64,000 bases of DNA from Paracoccus sigandri (GCF_003709565.1 NZ_QNRC01000005.1:124001-188000), one strand, 5' to 3'. Positions 25,645-34,119 are shown, counted from the first letter of the stretch. Program-made: numbers and translations. Notes: generated from the letters alone by a model not told the origin.

Positions 25645-27360
25645 CTAGCCCGCCGCCGCCAGCCCGTCGAGGATCCGGTCCAGCAGTTCGCGCCGCAGCA
25701 CCGGATCGGCGAAGCGGGCGGCCTCGGCCCGCGCGGCCTGGGACATCGCCTTGCATTCGCTGGGATTTTCGCGGGCCCAGGCCAGCTTTTCCTGGATGTC
25801 GGCGCCATAGCGCGCCACGGGTATATAGTGTTTCCATGGTTTGAAGCGGCCGGAATAGAAGACTTCCCAGCCGTCCTCCTCGGCCAGAAGGACCGAGCGG
25901 CTGTTGATCGCCGTGATGAAGTTCGAGCCGTGGTCATAGCCGCCAAGGCACAGCTGATAGCGGAAGCGGCGGAAGAAATCCGGCCCCTCGCGCGGCCGGC
26001 AATAGGGCGCCAGCAGCGGGTCCCTGGCGAAATCGCGGAAGGCCCAGGCCATCACCACGCCCAGGTCGAAATCGGGATGATCGATGAAGCGCCGCACGAA
26101 ACCCAGCCGCGAGGTCTGCGACAGCTCTGCCCAGATCTCGGCGCGCAGGGCCTGGTCGGCGCCCGCCGCCGCCAGCCGGGTCAGGTAGACATGGGAGGCC
26201 GGGCCGGGCTTCACCCCATCGCGCATCAGGCTGCCCGAGATCATGCCGCGCCAGACCACCCGGTCCAGCTTCTGATCGAAGGGGATCGCGTCGGGGGCGG
26301 CCTGCGGATCGAAGCCCGGCATGCCGATGTCGTGCTGGCCCGGCAGCGGCCACAGCACCACGTTCCGCGCCCCCGCCCGCCGGTTGTGGCACAGCACCGG
26401 CAGCCCCAGCGGATCGCCATGGGCCGAGCCCATCCAGCGCGAATCCTCCATGTCGATGCGTACCGGGTCGCGCCGGCCCAGCCGCAGGATGTCGTTCACC
26501 ACGCCCTCGGCCCGGCCCAGCTTGAAATGCACGCCGGGCCGCGCCACGGCCAGCGCATCCGCCAGGGCGATGGGCTGGGCGCTGCCGTCGCGGCCCGAAA
26601 ACCGCGCCGCGCCGTCCCATGCGCAATAGAAGCGCGACACGCCGGGAAGCCCGCCCTCGCCGGGTTCCAGCCCGCGCAGGCAGAACCTGGCGACATCCTC
26701 CAGCCAGTCACCGGCATCGGAAGGCCGCGCGGGCGCCGCGCCTTCCAGCACCGCGCGCAGGCGGCGATCCTGCGCCGGATCGCGGGCGGGCAGCCAGGCC
26801 CGACCGGGCGGATGGCGCGGCATCGGCAGGAATTGCGACAGATGCTCGCACAGCTGCTGCGGGCTTTCCCGGTCGATATCGACGCGGATCAGCCGCGGAT
26901 CGTCGCCGAAATGCGCCGCCACCGCCGCCAGATGCGCCTGCCAGTCGGCCAGCCACAGGTCGGGCAGCCCGGATTCGGCCACGCCGCGATGATGGGCATG
27001 GGCGCGGGCGGCGGCACCGCCTTCGCGCGTCAGGCGGTCGAACAGCCAGGCATCGGGGTCGCGCGTGGTCAGGACGAAGCGCGCCTGCGGGAAATGCCGG
27101 TCCAGGAAGGCAAAGCTGCGCCAGGCCTCCAAGGGCGGCTGCCAATGCGGCGCGTGACGGTAAAGCCCGGTCAGCAGCCGGGCGCGCGGCCAGTCCGACA
27201 GCGGCGCGCGCCCCGCGCCCTGGCTGAACAGGATGTCCTGCGCCAGCCGCCCGCCGTCGTGGCAGGACGAGGGATGGCCGTTCAGGCGAAACAGCTGGAC
27301 CAGGCGTTCCTGCCCGCACCATTCGGGGCTGATGTGGAAGAACCGCGGCGGCCCCGCCAT
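25645..27360 (-). CDS. Two-domain protein: sulfotransferase-like N-terminus + GT90 (CAP10-like) glycosyltransferase
   Basis: A 571-aa protein. Residues 1 to about 200 resemble sulfotransferase-family proteins: FFHIS start, HDGGRLAQDI, then FPQARFVLTTRDPDAWLFDRL near 90-110, and LIRVDIDRESPQQLCEHL. The loop that should bind the 5'-phosphosulfate group reads HISPEWCGQERL instead of an RTGTTS-like loop, so sulfate transfer is doubtful. Residues about 230-560 match the GT90/CAP10 O-glycosyltransferase and lipopolysaccharide A family: KLDRVVWRGMISGS, YQLCLGGYDHGSNFITAINS, VLLAEEDGWEVFYSGRFKPW and HYIPV. No signal peptide. ATG 27360 shares one base with the MFS stop (TGATG), so the exporter and this enzyme are coupled. 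Probably a cell-surface glycan enzyme; acceptor unknown. Confidence 0.75.
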   Translation of the reverse strand: MAGPPRFFHISPEWCGQERLVQLFRLNGHPSSCHDGGRLAQDILFSQGAGRAPLSDWPRARLLTGLYRHAPHWQPPLEAWRSFAFLDRHFPQARFVLTTRDPDAWLFDRLTREGGAAARAHAHHRGVAESGLPDLWLADWQAHLAAVAAHFGDDPRLIRVDIDRESPQQLCEHLSQFLPMPRHPPGRAWLPARDPAQDRRLRAVLEGAAPARPSDAGDWLEDVARFCLRGLEPGEGGLPGVSRFYCAWDGAARFSGRDGSAQPIALADALAVARPGVHFKLGRAEGVVNDILRLGRRDPVRIDMEDSRWMGSAHGDPLGLPVLCHNRRAGARNVVLWPLPGQHDIGMPGFDPQAAPDAIPFDQKLDRVVWRGMISGSLMRDGVKPGPASHVYLTRLAAAGADQALRAEIWAELSQTSRLGFVRRFIDHPDFDLGVVMAWAFRDFARDPLLAPYCRPREGPDFFRRFRYQLCLGGYDHGSNFITAINSRSVLLAEEDGWEVFYSGRFKPWKHYIPVARYGADIQEKLAWARENPSECKAMSQAARAEAARFADPVLRRELLDRILDGLAAAG

Positions 27361-28580
27361 CAGCGCGCCAGTCGCCCCGGCCGCGGCAGGAAGATCGTCA
27401 AGAGGCCCAGGGCCGGCAGGAAGGAACACCAGACGAAGACGGTCCTCAGCCCGACCTGGTCGGCCATCACCCCCAGCGCCGCGGCCGAGATGCCGCCCAT
27501 GCCGAAGGCGAAGCCGAAGAACAGCCCGGCGATCATGCCGGTCCGGCCGGGCACCAGTTCCTGCGCGAAGACCACGATCGCCGGGAAGGCCGAGGCCAGG
27601 ATCAGCCCGATCACCACCGCCAGCACGCCCGTGGCGATCAACCCGACATGCGGCAGCAGCAGCGTGAAGGGCAGCACGCCCAGGATCGAGATCCAGATCA
27701 CCCGCAGCGGCCCGACCCGGTCGCCGACGACGCCGCCCAGCAGCACGCCGCCCGCCATTCCGGCCAGGAACAGGAACAGCATGATCTGCCCGCCCTGCGG
27801 ACCCAGCCCGAACTTCTCCATGGTGAAGAAGGTGAAATAGCTGGTCATGGCCGCGCCGTAGATGTTCTTGGTGAAGGTCAGCACCGCCAGCACCACGATT
27901 GCCCGGATCACGATGTCGCGCGGCAGGGGCAGCGCCAGGTCCGGCAGCGCCTTGGCCGCGCGGCGCCGCCCCTCGGCCCAGGAGCCGACCTGCCACAGCA
28001 CCGCCGATCCCAGCGCGGCGGCGACGGCGAACCACGCCACCGCCGGACGGCCAAGCGGTACGACGATGAAGGCGGCCAGCAAGGGCCCCAGCGCCTGGCC
28101 GAAATTGCCGCCCAGCTGGAACAGCGACTGCGCGGTGCCGAATCGCCCGCCCGAGGCCAGCCGCGCCACGCGCGAGCTTTCGGGGTGGAAGACCGAGGAG
28201 CCGATGCCGACCAGCATCGCCCCCGCCAGCAGCATCGGATAGCTGGTGGCATAGGCCAGCAGCAGCACGCCGCAGAAGGTCGAGCCCATCCCCAGGGGCA
28301 GCGAGCGCGGCTGCGGATGGCGGTCGGTCACCATGCCGACCACCGGCTGCAGCAGCGAGGCCGTCACCTGGAAGGCCAGGGTCATCACCCCGATCTGCGC
28401 ATAGCTCAGCGAGAATTCGCGCTGCAGCAGCGGATAGATCGCCGACAGCATCGACTGCATGACGTCGTTGACCATGTGGCAGGCGCTGATCGCGCACAGC
28501 ACCAGCCATGCGGTGCCGCCCGAGCCCGCCATGGATGGTCCCGCCGGCGGCACGGCCGGCCCCGTTCCTGTCGCGCGCAT
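27360..28580 (-). CDS. MFS transporter of the Fsr (fosmidomycin resistance) type
   Basis: A 406-aa, 12-helix major facilitator. Marks of the Fsr-like group are SACHMVNDVMQSMLSAIYPL in TM1, the loop VTDRHPQPRSLPLGM, VGIGSSVFHPESSRVARLAS around residue 130, and a gap of about 40 residues before the second half. It should export a small compound by proton antiport; fosmidomycin is the name-giving but not necessarily natural substrate. GGAGG lies 6 nt before ATG 28580. Divergent from the HutC-type regulator across 198 nt and coupled to the glycosyltransferase gene. Confidence 0.85.
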   Translation of the reverse strand: MRATGTGPAVPPAGPSMAGSGGTAWLVLCAISACHMVNDVMQSMLSAIYPLLQREFSLSYAQIGVMTLAFQVTASLLQPVVGMVTDRHPQPRSLPLGMGSTFCGVLLLAYATSYPMLLAGAMLVGIGSSVFHPESSRVARLASGGRFGTAQSLFQLGGNFGQALGPLLAAFIVVPLGRPAVAWFAVAAALGSAVLWQVGSWAEGRRRAAKALPDLALPLPRDIVIRAIVVLAVLTFTKNIYGAAMTSYFTFFTMEKFGLGPQGGQIMLFLFLAGMAGGVLLGGVVGDRVGPLRVIWISILGVLPFTLLLPHVGLIATGVLAVVIGLILASAFPAIVVFAQELVPGRTGMIAGLFFGFAFGMGGISAAALGVMADQVGLRTVFVWCSFLPALGLLTIFLPRPGRLAR

Positions 28581-28677
28581 CCGCGCCTCCGATTCCCAGC
28601 TTCCGGGATGACCTAGCAGCCGTGGGCTGCATTGAAAATCGGCATTCTGCACGATGCGCAAATCGGATACGCGACAC

Positions 28678-28699
28678 ACCTGCGTTGTCAATGGCAGGT
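28678..28699. promoter_or_regulatory. Inverted repeat in the MFS/gntR divergent region
   Basis: ACCTGC (28678-28683) and GCAGGT (28694-28699) flank a 10-nt spacer containing the small palindrome TTGTCAA. It lies 98 nt upstream of the MFS start and 79 nt upstream of the regulator, so it is a candidate operator for the HutC-type protein. The outer arms also look lux-box-like, but the spacing is 2 nt longer than the usual 20-bp box. Confidence 0.35.
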
Positions 28700-28778
28700 T
28701 TTGTCTATTTCGACAGGTTTCCTTATTCCGCCAGCCGTTTATTAAAGAGAGCGTAGAAAGTCTCAGCGTCGTTAACTC

Positions 28779-29534
28779 ATGACCAAGTTACCGGGTAAAG
28801 TCGCCCGTTCGCTTCGCCCGGCGGCGCGCGAGCGTGCTGGAAAACGTATGAACACATGGCAGTCGGTTCGCGCCGAGGTGCTGGAACGCATCAGATCACG
28901 CGAATGGCCTCCCGGTGAACTTATTCCTACGGAACAAGAGCTTGCGCATCAGCTTGGCTGCGCGCGCGCGACCGTCAACCGGGCGCTGCGCGAGCTTGCG
29001 GACAGCGGCATCATCGAACGCCGCCGCAAGGTCGGCACCCGCGTCTCGGCCACCCATTCGCGGCGCACCCGGCTGGAAATCCCGGTCATGCGCCAGGAAA
29101 TCGAGGCGCTCGGCGCCAGCTATGCCTATCGGCTGCTGTCGGTCGAGCTGCGCCCCCCCAGCGAACTGGCGCAACGCGCGCTGCAACTGGGACCGGGGGG
29201 GCAGGCGACGCAGGTCAAGGCGCAATACCTGGCCAATGGCAAGCCGCATTGCTGCGAGGTGATCTGGCTGAACCCGCTGGCCCTGCCCGCCTTCTCGCGC
29301 GCCGATTTCGAGGAATTGCCCGCCCATGAATGGCTGGCCCGCAACGTCGCGCTGACCCATGGGCGCTTCTCGATCCTGGCCGAGGGCGCCAGCGGCGATT
29401 GCGCGCGCAACCTGCAGGTGGCCGACGGCACGCCGGTCCTGACCATCGAGCGCATCAACTGGAGCGATGCGACCCCCGTTTCCTTCGCGCGGCAATTCTA
29501 TCCGCCCGAACACCGCCTGATCTCCGAGGACTGA
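28779..29534 (+). CDS. GntR family (HutC-type) transcriptional regulator
   Basis: Up to 251 aa. N-terminal GntR winged helix (about residues 27-90; WPPGELIPTEQELAHQLGCARATVNRALRELADSG in two adjoining pieces) and C-terminal UTRA ligand domain (about 105-245). HutC-subfamily proteins sense small metabolites such as urocanate or sugars. ATG 28779 has a poor Shine-Dalgarno; an internal ATG at 28848 is an equally possible start and would give 228 aa. Divergent from the MFS gene, which is its most likely target. Confidence 0.85.
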   Translation: MTKLPGKVARSLRPAARERAGKRMNTWQSVRAEVLERIRSREWPPGELIPTEQELAHQLGCARATVNRALRELADSGIIERRRKVGTRVSATHSRRTRLEIPVMRQEIEALGASYAYRLLSVELRPPSELAQRALQLGPGGQATQVKAQYLANGKPHCCEVIWLNPLALPAFSRADFEELPAHEWLARNVALTHGRFSILAEGASGDCARNLQVADGTPVLTIERINWSDATPVSFARQFYPPEHRLISED

Positions 29535-29645
29535 TCCGGCGCGACAAGCGCCATGTCGGCAGCCCGGATCGGCACCGCAGCCAGCCTCATCCGCCAGCCG
29601 TCGCCACAGGGAAAGGGCCGCAGGGCAGGACCATCGGCGCCACCT

Positions 29646-30971
29646 TCAACGGATCAGCCCCGGCAGCAGCAGGGATATGGCCGGAAACAGGATCAGCACC
29701 AGCAGGACCAGCATGTCGGGGCCGATGAAGCGCGCGACGCCGGCAAAGACCCGGTCGGCGCGGACATTCGGGGTGACATTGCCGATCACGAAGACGTTCA
29801 TCCCGACGGGCGGCGTGATCAGCCCGATCTCCAGCAGCTTGACCAGGATGACGCCGACCCAGATCAGGTTCATGTCCATCGCCAGGGCCAGCGGCAGCAG
29901 CAGCGGCAGGACCAGCGACAGGACGCCCGCCGGCTCGATGAAGGCGCCGAGGACCAGGCAGGCCAGCGACAGCGCGATCATCACCGCGATGACCGACAGC
30001 CCCTGCCCCGTCACCCAGGCGGCCAGCATCTCGCCCAGCCCGCCAAGCTGCATCACGCCGTAGAACAGCCGCGCGGCGATCAGGAACAGCAGCAGCTGGG
30101 CCAGCTGCATCGCGCTTTCGCGCAGCGCCAGCCACAGGACCGCGCCGGTCAGGCGATGGGCGGTGATGCCGGTCGCCAGCGCCAGCGCCGTGCAGATCGC
30201 CAGCGCGGCGACGATGCCCAGCCCGGCAAGGATCGCGCCGACCAGCACCGCCAGCAGCAGCAGCGCCGGCCACAGCGCGCGGGCGGCCTCGACCCGGCGC
30301 GGCGGGGCGTCGTCGAAGGCCGGCCCCGCGCCCGGATCGCCGCGCAGCCACAGCATCACCGCCAGCAGCGCCGCGGCAAGGGTCAGAAGCCCCGGCAGCA
30401 GCCCGGCCAGGAACAGCGCCGCCACCGGCGCACCCGCCAGCAGGCCGAACAGCACGAACAGCACCGATGGCGGGATCAGCGCCCCCAGCGTGCCGCCCAC
30501 CGCGACCGAGGCCGTCGCCAGCCGCGGATCATAGCCGCGATTCAGCATCTCGGGCACGCAGATCCGGCCCATGGTCGAGGCGCAGGCGACCGAGGACCCG
30601 GTCATCGCCGCAAAGCCCCCGCAGCCCAGGATCGCGGCCATAGCCAGCCCGCCGGGCACCCCGCGCAGCCACAGTGCCGCCGCGTCGTAGATCCGCGTGG
30701 CGATGCCGCCATAGAAGGCCAGGTTGCCCAGGATCACGACCAGCGGCAGCGCCCAGATCTCGGGCAGAAGCATGAGCGTCGAGGCGTCCGCGACCAGCCC
30801 GGCGCCGGTCGCGTGAAGCGCGGGCATCAGCGCGCCGCCGGCCAGCGACAGCTGCATCAGCAGCCCGGCCAGGACCGCGACCGCGGCCAGCACCGCCGCC
30901 ACCGGCAGCTGGATCGCCATCAGCAGTCCCGCCACCACCAGCGCCCCGAAACCGATCACCCCCGGCGTCAT
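29646..30971 (-). CDS. dctM: TRAP transporter large permease subunit (DctM), orphan
   Basis: A 441-aa membrane protein with about twelve hydrophobic segments and DctM marks: GCGGFAAMTGSSVACASTMG near 115, the GGTLGALIPPSVLFVLFG motif near 157, and PPVGMNVFVIGNVTP near 395. TRAP importers also need a DctP binding protein and a DctQ small permease; neither is adjacent. The ATG overlaps the stop of a 24-codon ORF (ATGA), the junction usually seen between dctQ and dctM. So it works with parts encoded elsewhere, or the locus has lost them. Convergent with the GntR gene. Confidence 0.85.
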   Translation of the reverse strand: MTPGVIGFGALVVAGLLMAIQLPVAAVLAAVAVLAGLLMQLSLAGGALMPALHATGAGLVADASTLMLLPEIWALPLVVILGNLAFYGGIATRIYDAAALWLRGVPGGLAMAAILGCGGFAAMTGSSVACASTMGRICVPEMLNRGYDPRLATASVAVGGTLGALIPPSVLFVLFGLLAGAPVAALFLAGLLPGLLTLAAALLAVMLWLRGDPGAGPAFDDAPPRRVEAARALWPALLLLAVLVGAILAGLGIVAALAICTALALATGITAHRLTGAVLWLALRESAMQLAQLLLFLIAARLFYGVMQLGGLGEMLAAWVTGQGLSVIAVMIALSLACLVLGAFIEPAGVLSLVLPLLLPLALAMDMNLIWVGVILVKLLEIGLITPPVGMNVFVIGNVTPNVRADRVFAGVARFIGPDMLVLLVLILFPAISLLLPGLIR

Positions 30972-31042
30972 CCGGTGCGCCCCCCGGCGCCTGGACCGCC
31001 TGGGCCGCCGCCATCTGTCGCAAGCGCCGGCTTGCGGGTCAT
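30968..31042 (-). CDS. 24-codon ORF translationally coupled to dctM
   Basis: An ATG at 31042 preceded by GGGGAGGG opens a 24-codon frame (MTRKPALATDGGGPGGPGAG and 4 more residues) whose TGA overlaps the dctM ATG. The good ribosome-binding site and the 4-base overlap suggest it is translated and hands ribosomes to dctM. Composition is Gly/Pro-rich and unlike a membrane protein, so it may be a leader peptide or the joined ends of a deleted dctQ. Confidence 0.4.
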   Translation of the reverse strand: MTRKPALATDGGGPGGPGAGGRTG

Positions 31043-31189
31043 GCCTGCCCTCCCCTGTTGCAACCCCCTGAATAGAGGTCGCCCGGAGGGGCTACAACGT
31101 GGAATTGACCGAAACGTGACCCACAGGCTATCTGGCGCATTGCCGCCGCAGCGTGGATGCTGCAGGCGATCAGGACCCCGGAGACCCTC

Positions 31190-32563
31190 ATGCCGCTTCG
31201 CCGCCATCTCTCATCGCTGGCCATTCTGCTGAGCCTTGCCGCAGCCCCCGCCGCCCTGGCCGACACGCCCTTCACCACCGCCGATATCGAGGCGGCGCAA
31301 TATGACGGCGGCGACCTGCCCTCGGGGCGGTCGGCGCTGACGGCGAAGGTGCAGGTGCTGCTGGACCGCTCGGGCGTGTCGCCGGGCGTGATCGACGGAT
31401 TCCGCGGCGGCATGAGCGAAAGCGCGATCATGGCCTTCGAGCGCCGCGCCGGCCTGCCGATGGACGGGCGGATGGACCCGCATGTCTGGAATCTGCTGCA
31501 GGCCTATATCGGCGCGCCGCTGACCATGGAATACACGATCACCCCCGAGGACGCGCAGGGCCTGGTCGATGCGATCCCGGCCGATTACGCGGAAAAGGCC
31601 AAGATGTCCGCCATGGCCTATACCAGCATCGCCGAGAAGCTGGGCGAGCGTTTCCACATGGACGAGAAGTTCATCCATTTCCTCAATCCCGGCGTCGAGC
31701 TGGTGCCGGGCGCGACGATCCAGGTGACGGTGCCCGCGCCGCCGCTGCGGGCCAAGGTCACGCGGATCATCGTCGACAAGGCCACCCGCCGGGTGGCGGC
31801 CTATGATGCGAAGGGCCAGATGATCGTGGACTATCCCGCGACCGTGGGCTCGGACGCGACGCCCTCGCCCTCGGGCGATCACAAGGTGGTCACGGTGGCG
31901 ATGAACCCGAACTATACCTACAACCCGGCGCGCAATTTCAAGCAGGGCGACAACGACCGGCCGCTGCTGATCCCGCCGGGGCCGAACGGGCCGGTGGGCA
32001 CGGTCTGGATCGACCTGTCGAAGCCCAGCTACGGCATCCACGGCACGCCCACGCCCTCGCAGCTGTTCCGCAACCAGTCCAACGGCTGCGTGCGGCTGAC
32101 CAACTGGGACGCAGAGGAGCTGGCGCGCATGGTCCAGCCCGGCGTGACGACGGTGGAATTCCTGGAACCCGGCGTGACCATCGCCGACGTGACCGGCGTC
32201 ACCCAGCCGCCCGTGGCCACGCCCGAGATGACCCTGCCGCAGCCCGAGGCTACCCAGCCGCTGCCCGACACGCCCGGCGCGGCGGTGGCGCAGGACGAGG
32301 CCGTTCCGGTCGCGCCCTCGCAGCCGCTGCCCCAGACGGCCCCGGCCAACGCCGCCCCGGCCCCCGACAGCCCGATGCCCGCCAGCCCGATGCCTGACAG
32401 TCCCATGCCCGACAGCCCGATGTATGAGGACACGACCGAGGAACTGGCCGACCAGCTGGCGCCCCTGGGCGAGCCCAATCCCGAGATCGACCGGCTGATG
32501 GAGGCGCTGACCGACGCGCTGCCCATCGAGGCGCTGCCCCCGGCCGAAGGCCAGCTGCCGTGA
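31190..32563 (+). CDS. Exported L,D-transpeptidase (YkuD)
   Basis: A 457-aa periplasmic enzyme forming 3-3 cross-links or attaching proteins to peptidoglycan. Signal peptide about 1-24 (ends ALA-DT). A peptidoglycan-binding-like helical region is at about 45-110 (LDRSGVSPGVIDGFRGG). The YkuD catalytic domain spans about 185-325, with H284 in IHGTPTP and C300 in SNGCVRLTN. The C-terminal 130 residues are Pro-rich and carry a DSPMP repeat (four 15-bp units at DNA level). ATG 31190 with GGAG upstream is preferred over 31157. Followed directly (TGATG) by the extensin-like gene. Confidence 0.9.
   Translation: MPLRRHLSSLAILLSLAAAPAALADTPFTTADIEAAQYDGGDLPSGRSALTAKVQVLLDRSGVSPGVIDGFRGGMSESAIMAFERRAGLPMDGRMDPHVWNLLQAYIGAPLTMEYTITPEDAQGLVDAIPADYAEKAKMSAMAYTSIAEKLGERFHMDEKFIHFLNPGVELVPGATIQVTVPAPPLRAKVTRIIVDKATRRVAAYDAKGQMIVDYPATVGSDATPSPSGDHKVVTVAMNPNYTYNPARNFKQGDNDRPLLIPPGPNGPVGTVWIDLSKPSYGIHGTPTPSQLFRNQSNGCVRLTNWDAEELARMVQPGVTTVEFLEPGVTIADVTGVTQPPVATPEMTLPQPEATQPLPDTPGAAVAQDEAVPVAPSQPLPQTAPANAAPAPDSPMPASPMPDSPMPDSPMYEDTTEELADQLAPLGEPNPEIDRLMEALTDALPIEALPPAEGQLP
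32366..32425 (+). repeat. Four 15-bp tandem units in the L,D-transpeptidase tail
   Basis: Units GACAGCCCGATGCCC, GCCAGCCCGATGCCT, GACAGTCCCATGCCC and GACAGCCCGATGTAT encode the (D/A)SPMP repeat. Such in-frame units can expand or contract by slippage. Confidence 0.8.
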
Positions 32564-33381
32564 TGGCGCGCGGCCTGGCGCTGGTCCTGGTCGCCTGCGC
32601 CGGCATCGCCGCGGCGCAGGAACCGCCGGGCGAGGACCGGCCGCCGGAGCGCCCGGAGGCGCCGGCCAGCGATGCCCCGGTCGAGGAAGCCGCGCCGGAA
32701 CCGCCCACCCCCGCCGCACGACCCGACGAACTCCCGGAGGAGACGGAGGACACCGAAACGCGCGAAAGCTTCGGCCCGCCGATGCCGCCCCGACATTTCC
32801 AACTGCGCGAAAGCGACGCGGAATATGCGGCCTGCCGGCTGTCGCTGTCGCTGCTGGGCACGCGCTACGAGGAACAGCCGCCGCTGACCGATCCCGAAAT
32901 CGCCGATTGCGGCATCGCCCGGCCGATCCTGGTGACGCAGGTCATCCCCGGCGTGGAGCTGGAGGGCGGCGCGGTGATGCGCTGCGACACCGCGCGCGCG
33001 CTCGGCTTCTGGACCCGCGACTTCCTGCTGCCCGCGGCGGCGGCCCTGCCCGGCGCGCCCCGGCTGCAGGCCATGCAGCTTGGCACCACCTATGACTGCC
33101 GCGCCCGCGTGGGCACCGGGGACGAGACGCCGGAGCTGTCCGAACACGCCTTCGGCAATGCCATCGACATCATGGCCTTCCGCTTCGACCAGGGCGATCC
33201 GCTGCCGGTGCAGCCGCGCGCGGGCGACGGCGATCCCCACGAGGCTTTCCAGCGCGCCGCCCGCGCCACCGCCTGCCTGTGGTTCACGACCGTCATGGGG
33301 CCGGGCTCGAACGCGGCGCATGACGACCACCTGCACCTGGACGTCATCCCGCGCCCCAGCGGCTGGCGGCTTTGCGACTGA
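32563..33381 (+). CDS. Extensin-like C-terminal domain protein
   Basis: A 272-aa exported protein: short signal peptide (about 1-17, ends AAA-QE), a Pro/Glu-rich spacer (20-75), then the extensin-like_C domain (PF06904). The domain has cysteines, HAFGNAIDIMAF (His and Asp as in LAS-type zinc peptidases) and HDDHLHLDV near the C-terminus, probably the metal site. A role in peptidoglycan peptide cleavage is inferred from the fold. The upstream L,D-transpeptidase stop overlaps its ATG in TGATG, so the two are a cell-wall pair. Confidence 0.85.
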   Translation: MARGLALVLVACAGIAAAQEPPGEDRPPERPEAPASDAPVEEAAPEPPTPAARPDELPEETEDTETRESFGPPMPPRHFQLRESDAEYAACRLSLSLLGTRYEEQPPLTDPEIADCGIARPILVTQVIPGVELEGGAVMRCDTARALGFWTRDFLLPAAAALPGAPRLQAMQLGTTYDCRARVGTGDETPELSEHAFGNAIDIMAFRFDQGDPLPVQPRAGDGDPHEAFQRAARATACLWFTTVMGPGSNAAHDDHLHLDVIPRPSGWRLCD

Positions 33382-33387
33382 GCGCCC

Positions 33388-34119
33388 TCAGCGGCTCAGC
33401 TGCTCCATGTCCAGATAGGTCGGATCGAAGCGCGCAAGCCGCGCAAGCCCGGTCCAGTCCAGGATCGTGACCTCGGCCCCGTGCCAGCGAATCAGCCCGC
33501 GGTCGCGCAGGTCGCGCACGGCCCGGTTCACGTGGATCGGCGAATATCCCAGAATATCGGCCAGTTCGCGCTGCAGCAGCGGCAGCATGAAACTGCCGCC
33601 CGAGGCCGCGCCGACGGCATTCAGCCGCGTGTAGATCTCGCATAGCAGATGCGCCAGATGCGCGCTGGAACGCAGCGAGGCCGCCGCCACCAGCCATTGC
33701 CGATGCACCGCCGCATCGATCAGCGTCGCCATCCACAGAAGCCGTGTCAGATGCGGGAAGTTCTCGGTGATCTCGGTCAGTTCCTCGTGGTCGACGAACT
33801 CGACCTCGGCCGAGCCGACGGCGATGACCGAATGTTCCAGCCCGGCCAGCACGAAACCGTGCAGATCGACGAAATCGCCGGGCACATGCAGCGCGGTGAT
33901 GACCCGTTCATCGGGCCGCCCGACCAGCCGGTGCGACCGCGCCGACAGCCCGCGCAGCATCATGCAGCTGCGCGCGGCCAGGCGCTCGGCCGGGACGATC
34001 ACCTCGCCCGGACCGAAGCGGACCTGCTCGGTCTTCATCGCGTGCAGGCGGCAAAGATCCGAATCGGTCAGCCTGTCGCGGCGCTGAAGGTAGCGAATGA
34101 AGTATTCCGTGATCGCCAT
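33388..34119 (-). CDS. Crp/Fnr family transcriptional regulator
   Basis: A 243-aa regulator: N-terminal cyclic-nucleotide-binding-like beta roll (about 20-140, with FGPGEVIVPAERLAARSCMML and VPGDFVDLHGFVLAG) and a C-terminal Crp winged helix (about 165-230, LLQRELADILGYSPIHVNRAVRDLRDRG split across the recognition helix). There are no FNR-type N-terminal cysteines, so it is not an oxygen-sensing FNR. ATG 34119 with AGAGG at good spacing; ATG 34125 also possible. Convergent with the extensin-like gene by 6 nt. Target unknown. Confidence 0.88.
   Translation of the reverse strand: MAITEYFIRYLQRRDRLTDSDLCRLHAMKTEQVRFGPGEVIVPAERLAARSCMMLRGLSARSHRLVGRPDERVITALHVPGDFVDLHGFVLAGLEHSVIAVGSAEVEFVDHEELTEITENFPHLTRLLWMATLIDAAVHRQWLVAAASLRSSAHLAHLLCEIYTRLNAVGAASGGSFMLPLLQRELADILGYSPIHVNRAVRDLRDRGLIRWHGAEVTILDWTGLARLARFDPTYLDMEQLSR

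Noticed and set aside
27361..28677. N-terminal extension making the GT90 fusion a 1010-aa protein
   Set aside because: The extension runs in another frame inside the MFS gene on the same strand; the ATG at 27360 has the TGATG coupling expected of a real start.
28678..28699. lux box upstream of the MFS gene
   Set aside because: Arms resemble ACCTG/CAGGT but total length is 22 bp instead of 20 and luxR is over 21 kb away; kept only as a possible HutC operator.
32366..32425. CRISPR-like or mobile repeat
   Set aside because: Fifteen-base units are contiguous, in frame and encode a Pro-rich tail; there are no spacers.
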